Positions 1-5,897 of a stretch of 6,832 bases of DNA are shown piece after piece (position 1 is the stretch's first letter; every line of letters starts with the position of its first letter). The DNA is from Acetobacteraceae bacterium (GTDB taxonomy: Bacteria > Pseudomonadota > Alphaproteobacteria > Acetobacterales > Acetobacteraceae), in assembly GCA_020853405.1 (NCBI GenBank), contig JADYYZ010000368.1, positions 1-6,832 on the forward strand. Reading direction: 5' to 3'. The translations under genes were made by a program, and so were the position numbers. The notes below the pieces were generated by a model. It did not search any database. It saw nothing but the letters and a program-made list of their open reading frames with translations, and was not told the DNA's origin.

Positions 1-17
1 CTGGGAACCCCGTACCC

Positions 18-25
18 GGAGAGAG
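18..25 (+). promoter_or_regulatory. Ribosome-binding site of gloA
   Basis: The purine-rich stretch GGAGAGAG ends 9 bases before the ATG at 35 and is a good Shine-Dalgarno match. It supports that ATG as the start of the glyoxalase gene. Only 34 bases of upstream DNA are in the window, so the promoter cannot be assessed. Confidence 0.7.
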
Positions 26-34
26 ACCCGAAAA

Positions 35-418
35 ATGGCCGAAAGCCGCTATCTGCACACCATGATCCGCGTCGGCGATCTTGAGCGCAGCGTGAAGTTC
101 TACACCGACATCCTCGGCATGAAGGAAACCCGCCGCCGCGACGTGCCGGAGGGCAAGTACACGCTCGCCTTCGTCGCGTTCGGCGACGGGCCGGAGGTGG
201 AGCTCACCTACAATTACGGCGTCGGGAAGTACGAGATGGGCACGGCGTTCGGGCACCTGGCGATCAGCGTGCCCGATGCCTACGCCGCCTGCGATGCCAT
301 CAGGAAGGCCGGCGGCAAGGTGACGCGCGAGGCCGGGCCGGTGAAGCACGGCACCACCGTGATCGCCTTCGTCGAGGACCCGGACGGCTACAAGATCGAG
401 CTGATCGAGCGGAAGTAG
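35..418 (+). CDS. gloA: Lactoylglutathione lyase (glyoxalase I)
   Basis: This enzyme isomerises the hemithioacetal formed from methylglyoxal and glutathione to S-lactoylglutathione, the first step of cytosolic methylglyoxal detoxification. The 127-residue protein covers the whole vicinal-oxygen-chelate fold as two beta-alpha-beta-beta-beta modules. The four metal ligands expected from E. coli GloA are visible: His8 (in YLHTMIRVGDLERS), Glu56 (in VELTYN), His74 (in AFGHLAIS) and Glu122 (in YKIELIE). The C-terminal signature FVEDPDGYKIELIE is nearly identical to that of the E. coli enzyme. The short length, without the insertions of Zn-type enzymes, fits the Ni/Co-activated bacterial class; that is family knowledge and was not tested here. 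A good ribosome-binding site precedes the ATG. The gene is convergent with the exporter downstream and shows no functional link to the ABC operon. The fosfomycin/bleomycin-resistance relatives of this fold are unlikely given the full set of ligands. Confidence 0.94.
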   Translation: MAESRYLHTMIRVGDLERSVKFYTDILGMKETRRRDVPEGKYTLAFVAFGDGPEVELTYNYGVGKYEMGTAFGHLAISVPDAYAACDAIRKAGGKVTREAGPVKHGTTVIAFVEDPDGYKIELIERK

Positions 419-439
419 CGCGCGCAAGGCAGGATGGGC

Positions 440-468
440 GTCGGCGCGGGGCCTCATCGCGCGCCGAC
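440..468. terminator. GC-rich hairpin between convergent genes (possible bidirectional terminator)
   Basis: GTCGGCGCG at 440-448 is perfectly complementary to CGCGCCGAC at 460-468, giving a 9-bp stem with an 11-nt loop. It lies in the 56-base gap between the gloA stop and the exporter stop, where a shared terminator is expected. There is no run of T on either side, so it is not a classical intrinsic terminator. Chance pairing is also quite likely in DNA this GC-rich. Confidence 0.3.
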
Positions 469-474
469 CGCGCC

Positions 475-1911
475 TCACCCGCGATGCCCGCTCACCTCCG
501 CGCCCGAATCCTTCGGCAGCAGCAGGCACAGCGGCAGCGCCAGCGCCGACAGCGCCGCCACCACCAGGAACGCCACCGAGAAATCGCCGATCGCGGGCGC
601 CGCGCGCCCCGACAGGTGCATCGCCGCCTCCAGGGCACCCGCACCCACGCCGATGCCGAGCGTCAGCGATACCTGCTGGATGGTGGAATAGAGCGTCGTC
701 GCCTGGCTCATCCGCCGTGCCGAGATGTCGGCGTAGGCCAGGGTGTTGAAGGCGGTGAACTCCAGGCTGCGCAGAAAACTGCCGCCGGCCAGCACCGCAT
801 AAAGAACCCACAGCCGGGTGTCGGCGTTGAACACCGCGCACAGCGCGATCCCCGCCGCCGACAGCAGCGCGTTCACCGACAGCGTCCGGCGGAAGCCGAA
901 GCGCTTCAGCACCGGCCGCGCCGCCGGCTTCATCGCCAGCGAGCCGATGCCGTTGGCCAGCGTGATCATGCCCGAGGCGGCAGCACTCATGCCGAGCCCC
1001 AGCTGCATCGCCATCGGCAGCAGGAACGGCAGCGCGCCGATGCCGAACCTGAACAGCGTGCCGGCATAGACCGAGATGCCGAAACTCGGCACCCGCATCA
1101 GCCGGAATTCCAGCACCGGCCGGCGGATATGCGCCATGTGCCGGGCATAGAGCACGAACAGCCCCGCCGCCGCGGCCAGCAGCGCCAGGGTGACCCAGGC
1201 AGCGACGATGCCGCGCCCCAGCGTCTCGAAGCCCGCCACCATCAGCGCCAGCCCGGTCGAGCAGGCAACCAGACCGAACACGTCGAGGGCGGCGTGCGCG
1301 GCGGGGCGCACATCCTCGATGAACAGCGCCACCAGTACCGCCCCCAGCAGGCCCACCGGCAGGTTGAGCACGAAGATCCACCGCCACGAGACGAAGGTGA
1401 CGATGAAGCCGCCGACCGGCGGCCCCAGCACCGGCCCCAGCAGCGCCGGCATGCTGAGCCAGGCCATGGCGTTGACCAGGTCGGATTTCGGCGTCGCGCG
1501 CAGCAGCAATAGCCGCCCCACCGGTACCATCATCGCCCCGCCGGCGCCCTGCAGCAGCCGTGCCGCGACCAGCTGCACCAGCGAGACCGAGATGCCGCAC
1601 AGCAGCGAGGACAGGGTGAACACCCCGATCGCCGCCAGGAACACGTGCTTGGCGCCGAACCGGTCGGCGGCCCAGCCGCTGGCCGGGATGAACACCGCAA
1701 CCCCCAGCATGTAGGCGGTAAGCGCGGTGCTCATGCGCACGGGATCAGCGCCGAAACTCTCGGCCATGCTGGGAAGCGCGGTCGCGATCACCGAACTGTC
1801 CAGGTTCTGCATGAACAGCGCCGTCGCCACGATCAGGGCCGTCTTGCGCGCACGCCGGTCGGGTGGCCGGTCGGGCGGCCGGTCGGGCTGGGAGGAATCG
1901 GCGATGGTCAC
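475..1911 (-). CDS. MFS drug/solute exporter, DHA2 (EmrB/QacA-like) 14-helix family
   Basis: This is an inner-membrane proton-coupled antiporter, probably exporting a drug or metabolite; the substrate is unknown. The 478-residue protein has about 14 hydrophobic segments. DHA2 hallmarks occur in order: the helix-1 motif MQNLDSSVIATALP (34-47), with the family's acidic residue at Asp38; motif A, GWAADRFGAK (79-88); motif B, RLLQGAGGAMM (118-128); motif C, GPVLGPPVGG (159-168); and the EmrB-type WRWIFVLNLPVG (177-188). The C-terminal half keeps the family's FNTLAYADISARRMSQATTL stretch. The start is a GTG at 1911 with no clear ribosome-binding site. The next in-frame Met (residue 34) would remove half of helix 1, so the GTG start is preferred. 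The cytoplasmic N-terminus carries a short PDRP repeat. No EmrA-like membrane-fusion partner is in the window, so any tripartite partner would lie elsewhere. The gene is divergent from the GntR regulator, with a 130-base gap. Confidence 0.94.
   Translation of the reverse strand: MTIADSSQPDRPPDRPPDRRARKTALIVATALFMQNLDSSVIATALPSMAESFGADPVRMSTALTAYMLGVAVFIPASGWAADRFGAKHVFLAAIGVFTLSSLLCGISVSLVQLVAARLLQGAGGAMMVPVGRLLLLRATPKSDLVNAMAWLSMPALLGPVLGPPVGGFIVTFVSWRWIFVLNLPVGLLGAVLVALFIEDVRPAAHAALDVFGLVACSTGLALMVAGFETLGRGIVAAWVTLALLAAAAGLFVLYARHMAHIRRPVLEFRLMRVPSFGISVYAGTLFRFGIGALPFLLPMAMQLGLGMSAAASGMITLANGIGSLAMKPAARPVLKRFGFRRTLSVNALLSAAGIALCAVFNADTRLWVLYAVLAGGSFLRSLEFTAFNTLAYADISARRMSQATTLYSTIQQVSLTLGIGVGAGALEAAMHLSGRAAPAIGDFSVAFLVVAALSALALPLCLLLPKDSGAEVSGHRG
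1855..1890. repeat. Three tandem 12-bp units inside the exporter N-terminus
   Basis: Three consecutive units read CCGGTCGGGTGG, CCGGTCGGGCGG and CCGGTCGGGCTG on the plus strand. The first two differ at one base and the last at its end. The unit is a multiple of three, so on the minus strand it encodes a Pro-Asp-Arg-Pro repeat at about residues 9-19 of the exporter, ahead of the first membrane helix. Copy number could vary by slippage without breaking the frame. This is seen directly; any functional role is unknown. Confidence 0.8.
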
Positions 1912-2012
1912 ACCCGCGAGGTTAGTTCCGCACCCCTGCGCCGGACAGATCCGATGGACCGGGCAGGGCGGGTGCGATCAGGCAGGCACGCGGCACGGCG
2001 CAGGCAGCGCCC

Positions 2013-2040
2013 TCGACTTCCCCCAGCGATTGTCAATAAT
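2013..2040 (+). promoter_or_regulatory. Candidate promoter of the GntR regulator gene
   Basis: A -35-like TCGACT (2013-2018; 4 of 6 matches to TTGACA) and a -10-like AATAAT (2035-2040; 5 of 6 matches to TATAAT) are separated by 16 bases. The -10 lies inside the AT-rich operator candidate, so a bound repressor would block RNA polymerase. If correct, transcription would begin around 2047, at or next to the ATG at 2048, giving a leaderless message. Sigma-70 matches in GC-rich DNA are weak evidence, and this is inference. Confidence 0.35.
2028..2040 (+). promoter_or_regulatory. Operator candidate copy 1, before the GntR gene
   Basis: GATTGTCAATAAT stands out as an AT-rich island in very GC-rich DNA and ends one base before the ATG at 2042. 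Its exact reverse complement, ATTATTGACAATC, occurs at 2812-2824 before the ABC operon. The extended copy at 2028-2041 is a partial dyad with arms GATT and AATC around 6 bases, as expected for a dimeric GntR/FadR-type regulator. Location, repetition and dyad together suggest an autoregulatory operator. The protein that binds it is inferred from proximity. Confidence 0.6.
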
Positions 2041-2041
2041 C

Positions 2042-2761
2042 ATGTTCATGAGCCGCCGCGCCCTCGCCCGACCCGGGATTTCACCCCCATCGGCGCCGCC
2101 GCCGCGCCGTCCGCCCGATCTTGCGCAGCTGGTCGCGACCTTGGAGGAGGAGATCATCATCGGCCGCCTGAAGCCGCGCGAACGCCTGGTCGAGGATGTG
2201 CTGATGGCGCGCTTCGGCGCCAAGCGCCACCTGGTGCGCCAGGCGCTGACCAGGCTCGAACGGCTCGGCATCGTGCGCCGCGAACCGAACCGCGGCGCCA
2301 GCGTGCGCGATTTCTCGGCCGAGGAGGTGCGCCACATCTACGCGATGCGCGAGCTGCTGCAGGGTCATGCCGCGGCGCTGATCCCGCTGCCGGCGCCAGC
2401 CGCCCTGATCAGCGCCTTGCGGGCACTTCAGGCCGAGCACGCCGCCGCCGCCGCCCGCGGCGACCTGCGCACCGTGCTCCGGCTCGACGCCGCCTTCCAC
2501 GGCACGCTGTTCGACGCCGCCGGCAACCCGCACCTGGCCAGCTCGATCCGCGACTATGCTGGCCTCGCGCACGCCATCCGCGCCTATCGGGTCGGCGATC
2601 CCCGGATGCTCGCGCAGGCGGTGGAGGAGCATGCCGCGATGGTTGCCGCACTCGAGCGTGGCGATCGGGTGGCGATCGTGCGGCTGTGCGTCGAGCACAT
2701 CCGCCCCTCGATGCAGGCCTATCTTGCGACCCTGGCCTGGGTCGGCGCAACAGCCGCCTGA
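2042..2761 (+). CDS. GntR-family transcriptional regulator, FCD (FadR-like) subfamily
   Basis: This is a cytoplasmic dimeric DNA-binding regulator, probably a ligand-relieved repressor of the adjacent transport operon and of its own gene. The protein is 239 residues. A proline-rich tail (about 12-25) precedes the winged helix-turn-helix (about 28-90), where EEEIIIGRLKPRERLVED and VRQALTRLERLGIVRREPNRGASV follow the GntR pattern. The usual SRTPVREAL recognition segment reads KRHLVRQAL here. The C-terminal FCD domain (about 95-230) keeps the four metal/ligand-pocket residues Asp149, His153 (in LDAAFHGTLF), His197 (in EEHAAM) and His219 (in CVEHI), together with the GN motif at 161-162. These domains commonly bind small organic or sugar acids through a metal; the ligand here is unknown. 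Starts at 2042 and 2048 are both in frame and neither has a ribosome-binding site. Longer upstream starts would add unrelated sequence. The gene is divergent from the exporter and 122 bases ahead of the ABC operon. Confidence 0.92.
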   Translation: MFMSRRALARPGISPPSAPPPRRPPDLAQLVATLEEEIIIGRLKPRERLVEDVLMARFGAKRHLVRQALTRLERLGIVRREPNRGASVRDFSAEEVRHIYAMRELLQGHAAALIPLPAPAALISALRALQAEHAAAAARGDLRTVLRLDAAFHGTLFDAAGNPHLASSIRDYAGLAHAIRAYRVGDPRMLAQAVEEHAAMVAALERGDRVAIVRLCVEHIRPSMQAYLATLAWVGATAA

Positions 2762-2811
2762 GCGCGGCCGCCGGGGCGGCTTCGCGGGCTGCTTTCGCCG
2801 GCGTCGACAGT

Positions 2812-2824
2812 ATTATTGACAATC
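2812..2824 (-). promoter_or_regulatory. Operator candidate copy 2, before the ABC transporter operon
   Basis: ATTATTGACAATC is the exact reverse complement of the 13-mer at 2028-2040. It lies 60 bases before the binding-protein start. Within it, TTGACA (2816-2821) is a perfect -35 hexamer reading toward the ABC operon, so a protein bound here would cover the promoter. I found no third copy in the window by reading. That the GntR protein binds it is inferred. Confidence 0.6.
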
Positions 2825-2844
2825 CATGGTCGCCGGGTCGCAAT
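2816..2844 (+). promoter_or_regulatory. Candidate promoter of the ABC transporter operon
   Basis: A perfect TTGACA (2816-2821) is followed 17 bases later by CGCAAT (2839-2844), a poor -10 with 3 of 6 matches. Transcription would start near 2851, leaving a leader of about 33 bases that contains the ribosome-binding site. A weak -10 is common for regulated promoters in GC-rich bacteria, but the assignment is tentative. An alternative is TATTAT (2811-2816) used as a -10, but it has no recognisable -35. Confidence 0.35.
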
Positions 2845-2866
2845 GCCAGCGTGGCCAGTGCCACCA

Positions 2867-2874
2867 AGGGGAGG
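2867..2874 (+). promoter_or_regulatory. Ribosome-binding site of the binding-protein gene
   Basis: AGGGGAGG ends 9 bases before the ATG at 2884 and is the strongest Shine-Dalgarno match in the window. It fixes the start of the binding protein, although the reading frame stays open for a long way upstream. A strong site here fits the high expression that periplasmic binding proteins need relative to the membrane subunits. Confidence 0.8.
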
Positions 2875-2883
2875 GAACCGCAC

Positions 2884-4167
2884 ATGCCCATCGGCCGACG
2901 CCTTGCCGGCGCCTTCCTGGCCGCCGCGCTGCTTGGCACCGCCGCAGCACCCGCCGCCTCCGCCCAGGAGATCACGCTGTGGTCGCACTGGGCAGCCGAA
3001 CAGCCGAAGCGCCAGTTCGTCGAGGAAGCGATCCGCCGCTTCCAGGCGGCCAATCCGGGCGTCAGCGTGCGCGCCACCTGGTACGAGAAGAACGCGCTGT
3101 ACGCCGCGCTGCGCACCGCGCTGCGTGCCGGCCAGGGGCCGGATGTGTTCTACGCCGAGCCCGACCAGGTCGAGTATGTGCAGAACAACTTGCTGCTCGA
3201 TCTCTCCAGCGGCATCAACTGGGCGAATGTCGAGCCCTGGGCGCGCGCGATCTGGACGCATGGCGGCAAGCCATACGGCCTGCCGCTCGAGGCATGGACG
3301 GTCGAACTTTACGTCAACACCCGCCTGCTGGGCGAACTCGGCGCAGCGATGCCGGCGAACCTGCAGTTCAGCGAGGCGGCGTTCCTCGATCTCGTGCGCA
3401 AGGCGCGCGCGCGCAACATCACGCCGATCTCGGCCGGCGTCGGCGACCGTCCCTTCCCCGGCGCGTTCCTGACGCACGAGGCGCTGCTGATGCGGCTCGG
3501 CCTTGCCGACTACGGCAAACTGCTGGCGGGCGACCTGGCATGGAGCGACCCGCGCGTCGTCGATGGCCTCCGATTCATGCGGAGCCTGGTCGATGCCCGC
3601 GCCTTCCCGCCCGGGGTGGCAACGCTGCAGCTCGGCCAGAGCCACATCTATTTCCACACCAATCCCGGCACGGTCTTCTTCCCGATGGGAAGCTGGTACA
3701 CCTCCCGCGCCTTCAACCCGCCCGACCAGGGCGGCCAGCCGGCCGACTTCCCGCTTGGCATCCTGCGCATGCCGGCGCCCGCCAACGCTGCCTGCGCGCA
3801 CTGCCGCACCATCGCGGTCGGCGGCAGTTACGTGGTGAATGCGCGCACCCGCGAGCCGGATGTAGCGAAGCGTTTCCTGAACTCCTTTGCCACGCCCGAG
3901 ATGGGGAACCTGTGGCTGACCAACGTCCTGGTGCAGACCGGGATCAAGGCCGATGCCTCGCGCATCGAGGGACCGCGCGCAGGTTATTTCCGCCAGCTGG
4001 CGGCGGCCAACGCCGGCAGCGAGTATTTCTTCGGCATCCCGTTGCAGATCCTGCAGGGCCGCGCGCGTGAGACCTTCACCCAGGTGGTGAACGCAGCGCT
4101 GATCAGCGGCCAGGTCAGCGTCGAGGAGGTGGTGCGACAGATGACCGCGGCGCAAGCCGGGCGGTGA
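2884..4167 (+). CDS. Periplasmic substrate-binding protein of a CUT1-type carbohydrate ABC importer
   Basis: This protein binds the transported solute in the periplasm and delivers it to the permease pair. It is 427 residues, a normal size for family 1 (MalE/UgpB-like) binding proteins. The Sec signal peptide is clear: MPIGRR, then a hydrophobic core (about 7-20) and an Ala-Ser-Ala site before Gln28. There is no lipobox cysteine, so the mature protein should be soluble. The mature start, EITLWSHWAAEQ, and the following RRFQAANPGVSV and TALRAGQGPDVFYAEPDQ (77-95) are typical of the family, as is GKPYGLPLEAWTVELYVNTRLL (128-149). Near the C-terminus, PDVAKRFLNSFATPEM (325-340) is the usual closing-helix region. 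Aromatic residues such as Trp33, Trp36, Trp138 and Trp271 could line a sugar site. Cys304 and Cys307 form a CxxC. The substrate cannot be assigned. The start is set by the strong ribosome-binding site and the signal peptide. The stop overlaps the next gene by 4 bases. Confidence 0.94.
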   Translation: MPIGRRLAGAFLAAALLGTAAAPAASAQEITLWSHWAAEQPKRQFVEEAIRRFQAANPGVSVRATWYEKNALYAALRTALRAGQGPDVFYAEPDQVEYVQNNLLLDLSSGINWANVEPWARAIWTHGGKPYGLPLEAWTVELYVNTRLLGELGAAMPANLQFSEAAFLDLVRKARARNITPISAGVGDRPFPGAFLTHEALLMRLGLADYGKLLAGDLAWSDPRVVDGLRFMRSLVDARAFPPGVATLQLGQSHIYFHTNPGTVFFPMGSWYTSRAFNPPDQGGQPADFPLGILRMPAPANAACAHCRTIAVGGSYVVNARTREPDVAKRFLNSFATPEMGNLWLTNVLVQTGIKADASRIEGPRAGYFRQLAAANAGSEYFFGIPLQILQGRARETFTQVVNAALISGQVSVEEVVRQMTAAQAGR

Positions 4168-5072
4168 GCGCTGCACGCCCGCCCCGGGCCGGCGAGCCGC
4201 CGGCCTGGGGTGCCATCCTGCCCTTCCTGCTGCCGGCCGCGCTGTTCTATCTGGGCCTTACCGCCTATCCGGTCGTGCGCACGATCTGGAATTCGGTGCA
4301 CGAGGTGCTGCCGGCGGGCGAGCGGTTTATCGGCGGCGACAACTATGCGACACTATGGGCCGACGACACCTTCTGGCGGGCGGTCCGCAACACGCTGATC
4401 TGGGCGAGCGCGGCACCGCTCCTCGAAGTGAGCATCGCGCTGCTGCTGGCGCTTGCGCTCTACGCGCGCGTGCCGGCAAGCCGCCTCCTGCGGGTGGCCT
4501 GGTTCACGCCGGTGCTGATGAGCTATGTCGTGGTCGGCATCGTATGGGCCTGGATCTACAACTACGACTGGGGGGCGGCGAACACGCTGCTGCGCCTGGC
4601 TGGCCTCGATGAGTGGACCCGCCCCTGGCTGGGCGACACCCGCACCGCGCTGCCGGCGCTGATCGTGGTCACCACCTGGATGTGGACCGGCTTCAACATG
4701 GTGGTGCTGCTGGCGGCACTGCACTCGCTTCCCGGCGAGGTGATCGAGGCGGCGGAACTCGATCGCTGCGGCTGGGGCGCCAAACTGTGGCACGTAATGC
4801 TGCCGCTGGTGCGCCCGACCGTGCTGAACCTGCTGGTGCTGTCCTTCGTCGGCAAGATGAAGATCTTCGACCTGGTCTGGATCACGACCAAGGGCGGGCC
4901 GCTGTGGTCGACCGAAACCGTCAGCACCTACACCTACAAGCGCGCCTTCGAATGGAGCACCTTCGACCTCGGCTATCCGTCGGCGATCGCCACCGTCTGG
5001 TTCGTGATCGTGATGGGCGGCGTCGGCGTGCTGACCTGGTCGCTGCGCCAGCGCCAGAAGCTCGAATACTGA
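4164..5072 (+). CDS. ABC transporter permease 1 (MalF/UgpA-like)
   Basis: This is one of two inner-membrane subunits forming the translocation path of the importer. The 302-residue protein has about six membrane helices, the first at about 16-40. The short opening LPFLLPAALFYLGLTAYPVVRTIWNS is characteristic of UgpA-type subunits. The cytoplasmic coupling (EAA) loop is at about 190-217, VIEAAELDRCGWGAKLWHVMLP, and would dock on the ATPase. The usual EAAxxDGA reads EAAELDRC, so the normally conserved glycine is Arg201. The segment after it, FVGKMKIFDLVWITTKGGP (228-246), is standard for the family. The gene starts with a GTG at 4164 whose bases overlap the binding-protein stop (GTGA). There is no strong ribosome-binding site, which suggests translational coupling. 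The stop overlaps the ATG of the next permease by one base. Substrate specificity is unknown. Confidence 0.93.
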   Translation: MSAARPPRAGEPPAWGAILPFLLPAALFYLGLTAYPVVRTIWNSVHEVLPAGERFIGGDNYATLWADDTFWRAVRNTLIWASAAPLLEVSIALLLALALYARVPASRLLRVAWFTPVLMSYVVVGIVWAWIYNYDWGAANTLLRLAGLDEWTRPWLGDTRTALPALIVVTTWMWTGFNMVVLLAALHSLPGEVIEAAELDRCGWGAKLWHVMLPLVRPTVLNLLVLSFVGKMKIFDLVWITTKGGPLWSTETVSTYTYKRAFEWSTFDLGYPSAIATVWFVIVMGGVGVLTWSLRQRQKLEY

Positions 5073-5896
5073 TGGCACGGCAGGCGCTCGCCCGCGCCCT
5101 GGTGATGCTGGCGATGGCGGTCTGGACCGCGTTTGCCGCGGGGCCGCTGGTCTGGGTCGCGATCATGAGTCTGCGCAGCACCAGCGAGATCCTTACCGCA
5201 CCCTATGCGCTTCCCGGGACCTGGCGCTGGGACAAATACGCCACCGCCTGGACCGGCAGCGGCTATGCCACCTATTTCGGCAATTCGGTGCTGGTGGTGG
5301 CAAGCGCGGTCGCGATCGTGACCGTGGTCGGGGCGATGGCGGCGCATTGCCTCGCGCGGTACCGCTTTCCCGGCAACCGCGCGGTGTTCTTCCTGATCTT
5401 CTCGACCATCGTGCTGCCGCCGCAGATCACGGTGATCGCGCTGTTCCAGAGCCTGGCGGACTGGGGCCTCTATGATACCCGCATCGGCCTCGTCTTGGTC
5501 TATGCCGCGGTCCAGCTGCCGCTCACGGTCTATATCCTGGAAAGCTTCTTCGCCCGCATCCCTTCCGATCTGTTCGATGCCGCGCGGATCGACGGCTATT
5601 CGGAATGGGCAGCGTTCTGGAAGGTGGCCTTCCCGGTGGCAACGCCGGCGATCGCGACCGTCGTGATCCTGAACACGATCCTGCTATGGAACGAGTTCCT
5701 CTACGCCGTGGTGCTGATCGCCGACGACAGCCGCCGCACCCTGCCGCTCGGCATCCAGAAATTCATGGGCGACCAGCTGGAGGATTACGGCATGATCGCC
5801 ACCGGGCTGATGATCGCGATCATCCCCGTTGTGCTGCTGTACGCCTTCTTCAGCGAGAAGCTGATCCAGGGCATGACCGCGGGCGCGGTGAAGTAG
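5072..5896 (+). CDS. ABC transporter permease 2 (MalG/UgpE-like)
   Basis: This is the second inner-membrane subunit of the importer, pairing with the upstream permease. The 274-residue protein has about six membrane helices (first about 9-33) and is of normal length for MalG/UgpE-type subunits. The motif SLRSTSEI (33-40) followed by WRWDKYATAW is typical. The coupling loop at about 163-190 reads IPSDLFDAARIDGYSEWAAF, so the EAA motif is DAA but the central glycine (Gly175) is kept. LLWNEFLYAVVL (204-215) and the C-terminus GMTAGAVK are close to family consensus. The start is the ATG at 5072, within TGATG shared with the previous stop, so translation is probably coupled by reinitiation. An open frame extends far upstream but is antisense-free noise overlapping permease 1 in another frame. 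The ATPase gene begins 2 bases after the stop codon. Confidence 0.94.
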   Translation: MARQALARALVMLAMAVWTAFAAGPLVWVAIMSLRSTSEILTAPYALPGTWRWDKYATAWTGSGYATYFGNSVLVVASAVAIVTVVGAMAAHCLARYRFPGNRAVFFLIFSTIVLPPQITVIALFQSLADWGLYDTRIGLVLVYAAVQLPLTVYILESFFARIPSDLFDAARIDGYSEWAAFWKVAFPVATPAIATVVILNTILLWNEFLYAVVLIADDSRRTLPLGIQKFMGDQLEDYGMIATGLMIAIIPVVLLYAFFSEKLIQGMTAGAVK

Positions 5897-5897
5897 C

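Noticed and set aside
484..1512. A 342-codon plus-strand open frame opposite the MFS exporter.
   Set aside because: Extremely Arg/Gln/His-rich low-complexity translation with no domain. It is a composition artefact of the strongly supported exporter on the other strand.
1727..2041. An N-terminal extension of the GntR regulator.
   Set aside because: It would overlap the exporter gene and the promoter region, and its sequence does not resemble any part of a GntR protein. The winged helix begins normally after the 2042/2048 starts.
2767..2780. GCCGCC/GGCGGC inverted repeat after the GntR stop, considered as a terminator.
   Set aside because: The loop is only 2 bases (or a 5-bp stem with a 4-base loop), and there is no T run. 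Such short GC hairpins are frequent by chance in this DNA.
1645..2883. A long in-frame upstream extension of the binding protein, giving an 840-codon open frame.
   Set aside because: The extension runs through the exporter and regulator genes in the wrong frames. The real start at 2884 has the best ribosome-binding site in the window and is followed at once by a signal peptide.
2719..4176. A 485-codon open frame antisense to the binding-protein gene.
   Set aside because: It shows no recognisable domain, is rich in Arg, Gly, Ala, His and Gln as expected from the complement of GC-rich codons, and lies entirely over a gene with a clear signal peptide and family motifs.
4613..5071. An N-terminal extension of permease 2 through the permease 1 gene.
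   Set aside because: The ATG in the TGATG overlap at 5072 gives a standard-length MalG/UgpE-like protein, and the extension is Arg/Gly/Asp-rich and not membrane-like.
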